Positions 58,021 to 64,000 of a stretch of 64,000 nucleotides of DNA are shown piece by piece. A program made the translations under genes and the position numbers. Positions within the stretch are counted from its first letter, which is position 1. The number at the start of each line of letters is the position of its first letter. The notes under the pieces were generated by a model. That model was not told the origin of the DNA. It made no database searches and saw only the letters and a list, made by a program, of their open reading frames with translations. Origin of the DNA: Cunninghamia lanceolata (Eukaryota > Streptophyta > Pinopsida > Cupressales > Cupressaceae); assembly GCA_027924645.1 (NCBI GenBank), contig BSBN01000254.1:18196001-18260000 (forward strand). The letters run 5' to 3'.

Positions 58021-58104
58021 TGTCTCAGACTTTGATGCATTCTAAACTTATTATAATTGGAACTATTTTTATGGATAATTGTGTGTGGATTAAATAAATA
58101 TTAT

Positions 58105-58200
58105 TTATTTTGAAAAGATGAGATAAGTGATTATTATTTTATTTTGAAATGATGAAATATAGTGAATATTACTTTATTTTGAAATGATGAAATATAATGC
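58105..58200 (+). repeat. Short tandem repeat in the gypsy LTR
   Basis: Two to three copies of a unit of about 36 bases with TTATTTTGAAATGATGAAATAT are seen near the left end of the 3.1 kb LTR. Confidence 0.7.
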
Positions 58201-58439
58201 TTCGGCTATGCTTTAGCTATTTGGACCCTAACCTATTAATGGAAAATCTGAGTTTCATGAGTTGCAGATTGTTGAAGACAAGGGTGTGGTTAAGGTAGAG
58301 GGTGTTAGCTACATAGCAGGGTTAGGATGGAGTGGACTCTCTCTTGCACACACAGACACTTAGATGTCATACAGTTGCATTATTATTGCATAATTTAATC
58401 ATAATGATAAATTGCTTCTTATTTTACTAGAAAGGAAAA

Positions 58440-59480
58440 TCATTGTTATGTTATAGTTGAATATTTAATTAATTGTTAGTTAATATTAGAAATGCTCATA
58501 GTAAAATAAAAGGTAGTTTTAAATTATTCATTGATTTTTATTTGAAGTTAGAATTATTAGTATTTATTATTTTAGAAATAATTGTGTTGCAAAATTTAGT
58601 TAACAAAATTAAATTAGTTATTAAATATGTGTTTTTGAAAAATAGAAATATGTGTTTTATTTGATAAATTAGAGATAAAACTTAGAAAAAGAAAACAAAC
58701 TTAGAAAAACAAAACAAAAAGATAGAAACAAATAGAAAAATAGAAAAAGACTTAAATTTAGAAAAAACACAAAAATAAAGCAAAAATAATAACAGAAAAG
58801 ATAGAAAGAAAGAAAAGAAGAAAAGAAAGATAGTAAAAAGAGAAAACTCTCTCATTCTCACACACAAGATTCATACACATTATTCATTTTGAAAAACTAA
58901 GAATAGAGGCAAGAAGACAAATTGGAGACTTAGCAAAGGAAAAGAGGAACGGTGGAAAGGAGAGGAGAACAGGAAAAGATTCAAACACCGAAAACCATAA
59001 AACAGGTTTTTATTCAATCTGTAATTTTCCCCAATTTGTGTAAACAAAAGATTGTATGGCTATTTATGTATGTAAGATCATGTTATCACTATATTATACT
59101 ATTGTTATTGTCAGTATTACTGTTATTGTTAATATGATATTGTTGTTCATAAACTTGTGTGTCTTCTGTGTATATTAGTAAATCTAATAATTGTATGACT
59201 GATATATCTATACTTATTGTAGATTTCAATATTTTAAAAGTAATTATAAGGGATATCATATATAAATATATTATTGTATGAATATATATTGTATATACAT
59301 TATAGTTTATACTGTTAAGTATCATATATTTACACTGTAAATTTATCATAAATTGTTGTTTTAAACTAGGTATATATTATAATAAATATTGTTAAAACTT
59401 TGAATGTTTTTTTTGCTATTACAAAAATTCCAGCAAACTTTACTATTGTGGCATTTTTTTATACACTAAAAAATTATTAA
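58440..59480. other. AT-rich LTR interior without genes
   Basis: The sequence is very AT-rich with a purine-only stretch at 58675-58850 (AGAAAAAGA-type runs). Reading frames are short and compositionally biased; I see no gene. Confidence 0.6.
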
Positions 59481-59484
59481 AAAA

Positions 59485-59625
59485 GATTGTGATTGGCACA
59501 TACGGGGAAGCTGTGGAAGGCAACAACCCCCCCGCAGGCCTTACGGCCTATGGGGAGAGTCATCCCCATCCTCTACAGCGACCTCCAATGGAGACTGCGA
59601 CGCTCCACATGGAGGTCGTCGGCCT
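59485..59625. other. GC-rich island with three consecutive hairpins
   Basis: Within AT-rich LTR sequence, about 140 bases are GC-rich and can fold into three neighbouring stem-loops. These are AGGCC/GGCCT (59536-59549), ATGGGGA/TCCCCAT (59550-59569, 7 perfect pairs) and CGACCTCCA...TGGAGGTCG (59579-59618, 9 pairs plus 5 more after an internal loop). A short ORF through it (59493-59675) has no known domain. It may be a small inserted element or a structured RNA region. Confidence 0.6.
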
Positions 59626-59751
59626 TATCTATGTATTACAATGCTTTTAAATACTTTAAACATTGCTCTGTATAGTAATTCGCTGCTATTCAAATTCTAT
59701 ACTTTGATTATTATTTACTGTATATCCATTAATTTCCAATATTGTTGATAG

Positions 59752-59752
<1 letters not shown>

Positions 59753-59811
<59 letters not shown>
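59753..59811. repeat. (TA)n microsatellite, about 29 units
   Basis: An uninterrupted TA run of about 59 bases within the gypsy LTR. Such runs are prone to length error in assembly. Confidence 0.97.
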
Positions 59812-59814
<3 letters not shown>

Positions 59815-61136
59815 GTGTATATAAATTCTTACTCTATGTATGAACTTCAATTGGGCAGTCACTGTTGTATGTAAAATTATCATTGTTTTATATGTAATGT
59901 GTATGTATATATATGTATGTGTGTGTGTGTGGATGTATCTATATATCTTTTTACTGCTGTAATTTCTATGTATAAATTGTTGTTACCAGCATAAGTTAAT
60001 TTTCTTTTATGAATTTAATGCCTTATAATTTTTTGTGTATATATATATCAGTTTAAATTAAAACCAATTAAAATAGGCAAAAATCTATAATATTGTGATT
60101 TTTCCTTTATCAAAAACCAAACAATCATCTGGAAACATGGAAATGAAAATAGTCAGCAATGAAGGAAAACAAATAGATTGATTTATTTCAAACAAGTATA
60201 TTTTTACAAAATTAGAAAAACAACTTATTTTTCTTATAGATCATTACATAGCACTGGAATAGTAAACTTGGACAAAACATGCAAACCAAAATAGTGAATT
60301 GGTTGAAGTAAACTTTATCTTTCTGAAATGGACACCTTGATGATGAATGCTTAATCTTAAACATTTTTTCTTTTAGAACTATGTGAAATATTATATTTAT
60401 TTTTCTATGTAATTACTTCTGGGAGAGGATACCGAATGTGGGCTCTCAGAGATGGTAATTTACTTTTTCTAAATTACCACTTTTGTTATTTATTGTTTTG
60501 GTCAAAGCTACAGGTACCATAGAAATAGATGGATTAAAAAAGCTTAGATTTTATGTTATGTCTCTGCCACATCCTGCATGCAAGAAATATGTCATTCTAG
60601 TTATTAGGAATGCATATAGGCATCAAGCTTGCATCAAGAGTTCCCTTCCACCTTTACCATTCCAGGTTCCTAGGCTTCTCGTGCAGGGTCGGTGCTTTCT
60701 TCGAGTTAGGAAGAAACCTGAGGAAGTTCAGTACTTTGTGGTTGGGTGGAAAAAGCACCTTAACCACACTTTTGGCCTCGGCCTGCGGAAGACTAGTGGG
60801 GTCATGGCGGCTAAGGACAGAGCTTCTTATGTTATATGATTCATGATGTGCATTCCATTGTATTATTCATTGTATTGTTTGCCTAGCCAATTTGTAAATG
60901 TATAAATACTCTCATTGATGTAATTGAAGTAATATCTTGTACTTGGAACATTGAAATAGATGTAATGTAACACCCCTTTTTTGGTGTATGTAATTGAACT
61001 ACTTTTTTTGGAAACTTTCCATTATTGTGCAACTATGGATATTTTAATTAATGAAATGTTTCACCTTCCTTCTTTGGAATGTGTAATGCTTTTTTGATGA
61101 CTATCTTTAGTACGTGAGTTTTTCGTACTTTACATT

Positions 61137-61148
61137 TGGTATCAGAGC
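61137..61148 (+). promoter_or_regulatory. Primer-binding site of the right-edge gypsy element
   Basis: TGGTATCAGAGC, 2 bases after the LTR end, continues with ACCCGGGTTC. It is the initiator tRNA-Met type. Confidence 0.88.
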
Positions 61149-61604
61149 ACCCGGGTTCAACACTCGGGCCTCGAGTCTTCTACGTTTAGGTTGCATTATA
61201 GTATGTGTCCCTATTGTATCGAATAGAGAACCCTAGTTAAGGGTCAATGATTATTTTGATGAGTTAGAACCAATCGAATAGAAATTTAGACGTAGTTTGT
61301 TTGATTAGAGAACACTAGAGGTGTGAGACCTCTTTGCCTTAGTCGCATTTTCATAGGACTTGCTAGTAAGAGTAATGGTGACTATTTGAAATAAGACAAG
61401 ATGGATAATATATAGAGCTATTTGAAGTGAACCAAGATGGATAATATATGGTGGCAACCCATGAAGGATGATGTGGAAATAAAAGTGAATTAATAAGAGA
61501 AATATATTGAGAAGAGAGATCTCTCTGATGATGTAAAGGATGAATGAGTTGATAAGATACAAGGAAAGAAGAAAAGATGAAATTTTGATAAGAGAAAGAA
61601 GGAA
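61149..61604 (+). other. Gypsy leader, gag and most of pol deleted
   Basis: A leader of about 450 bases is followed directly by reverse transcriptase C-terminal sequence. No Gag core, zinc knuckle or protease motif is visible, so a large internal deletion (several kb in a standard element) is likely. Confidence 0.6.
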
Positions 61605-62540
61605 AATTATTTGTAAAGGGATTCTCAACAATTGCAACACCTATCACCTCGCTCTAAGAGAAAGGAAAGAAATTTGAATGGATTGACAAGTGTGAACAGG
61701 CATTTTAGCTTTTGAAGGAGAAGCTCACAACTGCACCTATCTTGATTGGGCCAGATCCAAACGGGCACTTCACTATGATAACAGATGCTTCAGGAGAGGG
61801 TGTAGGAGGAGTACTTATGCAGGATGGATAGGTGGTGGTATATGAATCCATAAAATTGAAACAAAATGAATTGAACTATGCACCACACGATTTGGAGTTG
61901 GCTGCCAGAGTGCATGCCCATCAAAGGTGGACACACTACCTTTTAGGGAAGCCATTCGAATTGAAAATAGACCATTTGGGACTTAAGTACATCTTCACTC
62001 ATCCCAACCTTAATACTCGACAAAGAAGATGGTTGGATTTTTTGAGTGAGTACGATTTTGGTATAGAATATATAAAAGGGAAGGAAAACAGAGTAGCAGA
62101 TGCCCTTAGCAGGAGGAGACATCTTGCATCTATGCTCACTGTAAGATCAAATTTTAGACAGCAAGTGATTTAGGCCTTACCAGAAGATGAACATTATTGA
62201 TAGGGTGAAAAAAGCCCTAGAGCAGGATCCTTTGGATCATAGATTTGATGGATATATGTTTGAGGCAGATGGACTCTTAAGGTATCAAGGACGGATGTAT
62301 GTTCCTAACTCAGTGGAGTTGAGGAAGCTTGTGCTTGAATAATTTCACAATGCACCATATTCAAGGCACCCCAGTGTGACGAAAATGATAGGACTAAGAC
62401 CCTTGTACTTCTGGCTGGGACTCAAGAAGGATGTCACTGAATTTGTGGCCTGATGTTTAGAATGCTAGTGAGTTAAGGTTGAGCATGTGCATCCAGCAGG
62501 ACTTTTATACCCACATAGTGTGCCTTATTAAAGTTTTAAA
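61605..62540 (+). pseudogene. Gypsy RT end, RNase H and integrase zinc-binding domain
   Basis: From 61605 the frame reads FVKGFSTIATPITSL (RT thumb/connection), FEWIDKCEQAF, then RNase H: MITDASGEGVGGVLMQ, VVYESIKLKQNELNYAPHDLELAA, RWTHYLLGKPFELKIDHLGLKY and RVADALSRRRHL near 62120. After about 62190 comes the integrase H2C2 region: GRMYVPNSVELRKL, FHNAPYSRHPSVTKM, LYFWLGLKKDVTEFVA, CLEC. Stops occur at 61661, 61711, 61829, 62170 and 62339. The integrase core is missing after LLYPHSVP near 62525. Confidence 0.88.
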
Positions 62541-63340
62541 GTGAGAAATGATAATCGTTGCTTGTTGGAAGAAGGGTGTGTTGTGATATCTTGGTTGTGA
62601 ATCTGATTTTTGTCCTAGTTTACAACTTGGTTGTTGAATGTTTTCTAGTGTATGACTGTATGACTTTGCTTGATGATTGTGATTTCCTTGATCAGAATGC
62701 AATCTTTGTTGACTAGGTATCTTGAGTGATGTTTTGTGGATAGTAGAAGCGATTTTATGTTATAGATGAGTTTGGAGTCTTGGGAAGACTTGTTGTTTTG
62801 TGCGATTGAGTGTGTTCTCTTAACTAGCCCCGATTTTGGTACTAGGTGAAGTCTAGCATCGTACTCCCTCTCTAGTGGCTAGAATTAGTCACATAGTTCA
62901 TGTAGTGTGAAACTTTTGAATTTTGATCTTTATTTATTTGACTTTGATCATTTATCTAAACGTTGTAAAGACCAACATTGAAATTTTATTTTTTTTATGA
63001 AAAAGTATAGCCATCTTGATGGTCATGTTGGATTTACTGTTGAAATTATGTGCATTTTTATGCCTTATTGTTGGAATTGACTTTTTCTTTCCTTTGGAAT
63101 TATTTATTTATTTATTATTGTTGGTTATGCTTGAATGTTTTAAATTGTTGGTCATGTATCATGTTATGTTTTCTATCATGTCCAGGACAGGCCTCTGATA
63201 GGTTGTGTAAGGGAGTAGGATGCAAAGAATATATTGTTTCATAGCGAGTGTGTTACTAAGAGCTTTGGTAGAATGAGTTCATTAATTATTAGATGCATTA
63301 AACATTGTTGAAGTGTTGAGGAAGTTCTGCAAAGGATTTT
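62541..63340. other. Unassigned stretch, possible LTR of a second G-patch element
   Basis: No reading frame or domain is recognised. It separates a broken gypsy integrase from a G-patch reading frame. The right edge has GATTTTGGTGTCACTATGG (63336-63354), which loosely resembles the TTTTGGCGACTC primer sites of some gypsy lineages, so this could be an LTR of roughly 800 bases. Its left end is not defined and no duplication can be checked inside the window. Confidence 0.3.
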
Positions 63341-64000
63341 GGTGTCACTATGGATCACTTGAGGTAAGTTGAAATTTTGTATGGAGATAAAGGTTTATGG
63401 GGTGAAAAGGATTTTTTTTGATAAAAGAATTGGAAAAAGTTAATAAAGAATTGATATAGAATATATGGAAAGAATAAAGGAGTTAGGAAAGGAAAAGTAT
63501 GAAAAGTTTTGTGAAAATAACCTTTTGGAAAAAGAATTGGTGAAAGTTCAAAAGAAAAAAAAAACAAAATATGAAGAATTAGAAGAAGAGTTAAAGTTGT
63601 TTGATAAGGTTAAAAAAAGGGGGGAATGAATATTTGCAAGAAAAGTTGAAGAACCTAGAAGGAAAAAAATTCAAAATTGAAAGATCAAATGATGAGTTAA
63701 AACAATTGTTTGCAACATGCCAAAAAGAAAAATCAACCATCAATTTGTGAAGTCTCATGTGACATAGATGATTTGTGTTCTTTTGATCAATCACTTGGTA
63801 GTTGTTGAAGTTGCTTATTGCTAAAGAATGTAAGGATGAAAATGATGACGAATCTACTATCATGGCTAGTTGTTTTGATGTTGGTTTGAAAGTCTTGAAG
63901 AAAATTGGTTATATAGGCAAAGGTTTGGGTAAGTATGGGCAAGGAATCAAAGAGCCCATTGAGTTAGTTGTAAGGACTAAGTATGAAGGTCTCAGGTATC
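63341..64000 (+). pseudogene. Coiled-coil reading frame ending in a G-patch domain (runs off window)
   Basis: From about 63450 the coding-like sequence is Lys/Glu-rich and helical (ERIKELGKEKYEKFCENN, KYEELEEELKLFDKVKK), then a frameshift, EYLQEKLKNLEGKKFKIERS, several stops and shifts, and at 63860-64000 MASCFDVGLKVLKKIGYIG, KGLGKYGQGIKEPIELVV. The GYxGKGLGxxxQGIxEPI pattern is the G-patch core. The same core occurs in the element at 7913-26681. G-patch domains bind RNA or helicases. Function here is unknown and the 3' end is outside the window. Confidence 0.6.

Larger units (their letters stand above)
58021..61134 (+). repeat. 5' LTR (about 3.1 kb) of a Ty3/gypsy element
   Basis: It begins TGTCTCAGAC directly after LINE sequence and ends CGTACTTTACA, three bases before a TGGTATCAGAGC primer site at 61137-61148. 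A CCAAT-like box (60885) and TATA box TATAAATACT (60901-60910) sit about 230 bases from the end, as expected for a U3/R boundary. The matching 3' LTR lies outside the window, so ends rest on terminal motifs. LTRs of this length are common in Tekay-type chromoviruses. The interior contains simple repeats and a GC-rich island, annotated separately. Confidence 0.75.

Noticed and set aside
1..64000. CRISPR arrays, bacterial operons or phage modules
   Set aside because: No regular spacer-repeat structure or prokaryotic gene organisation was seen; all large repeats are explained by plant retroelements.

Overview
The window looks like intergenic DNA from a seed plant with a very large, repeat-dominated genome, probably a gymnosperm. 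That is an inference from the plant-type Copia, Ty3/gypsy and LINE families, plant telo-box motifs and extreme nesting; no host marker gene proves it. I found no intact host protein gene, rRNA, tRNA or CRISPR array. Almost everything from about 4.4 kb onward is retroelements inserted into each other. Nine target-site duplications (TSDs), seven exact and two with one mismatch, fix the insertion boundaries.

The base layer is a plant L1-type LINE running from about 4.38 to 58.02 kb. It survives in four pieces: 4380-6338, 7569-7907, 26687-27434 and 57015-58020. These carry, in order, a DUF4283 ORF1, the endonuclease start, the endonuclease end, the start of the reverse transcriptase (RT) and the RT end. 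Four insertions split or truncate it: a 1.2 kb solo LTR (6339-7563, TSD ACTTG), a large non-autonomous LTR element encoding a G-patch protein (7913-26681, TSD TATTT), a SIRE-like Copia on the minus strand (27440-57009, TSD GTTCT) and the 3.1 kb LTR of a gypsy element (58021 onward).

Inside the G-patch element sits a Copia-type element without pol (8745-16967, TSD GGCTC). It encodes a zinc-knuckle Gag-like ORF1 and a 1,125-codon ORF2 of unknown function that keeps one reading frame throughout but has 11 nonsense codons. Inside the minus-strand Copia sit a 360 bp TRIM (50466-50825) and a chromodomain gypsy element E1 (29968-50267). E1 holds a second copy of the same family, E2 (32821-46624, TSD ATCAG). 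The 3' LTR of E2 holds E3 (39040-46311, minus strand, TSD CCAGA/CTAGA), a gag-only element whose LTRs carry about 14 G-box/ABRE-like repeats. The nesting order is therefore LINE > Copia > gypsy E1 > gypsy E2 > gag-only E3.

The left edge (1-4350) has a Copia LTR end followed by about 4 kb that I could not assign to a repeat. It contains telo-box motifs, two perfect telomere-motif dyads and a possible ATG-bearing first exon. The right edge (61.1-64.0 kb) has an internally deleted gypsy polyprotein, an unassigned stretch, and a second, unrelated-context G-patch reading frame running off the window.

All recognisable polymerase genes are decayed by nonsense codons and frameshifts, so nothing here looks autonomously active. 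The least-described items are ORF2 of the Copia-derived element, the two G-patch reading frames, the G-box array and the triplicated primer-binding site of E3.
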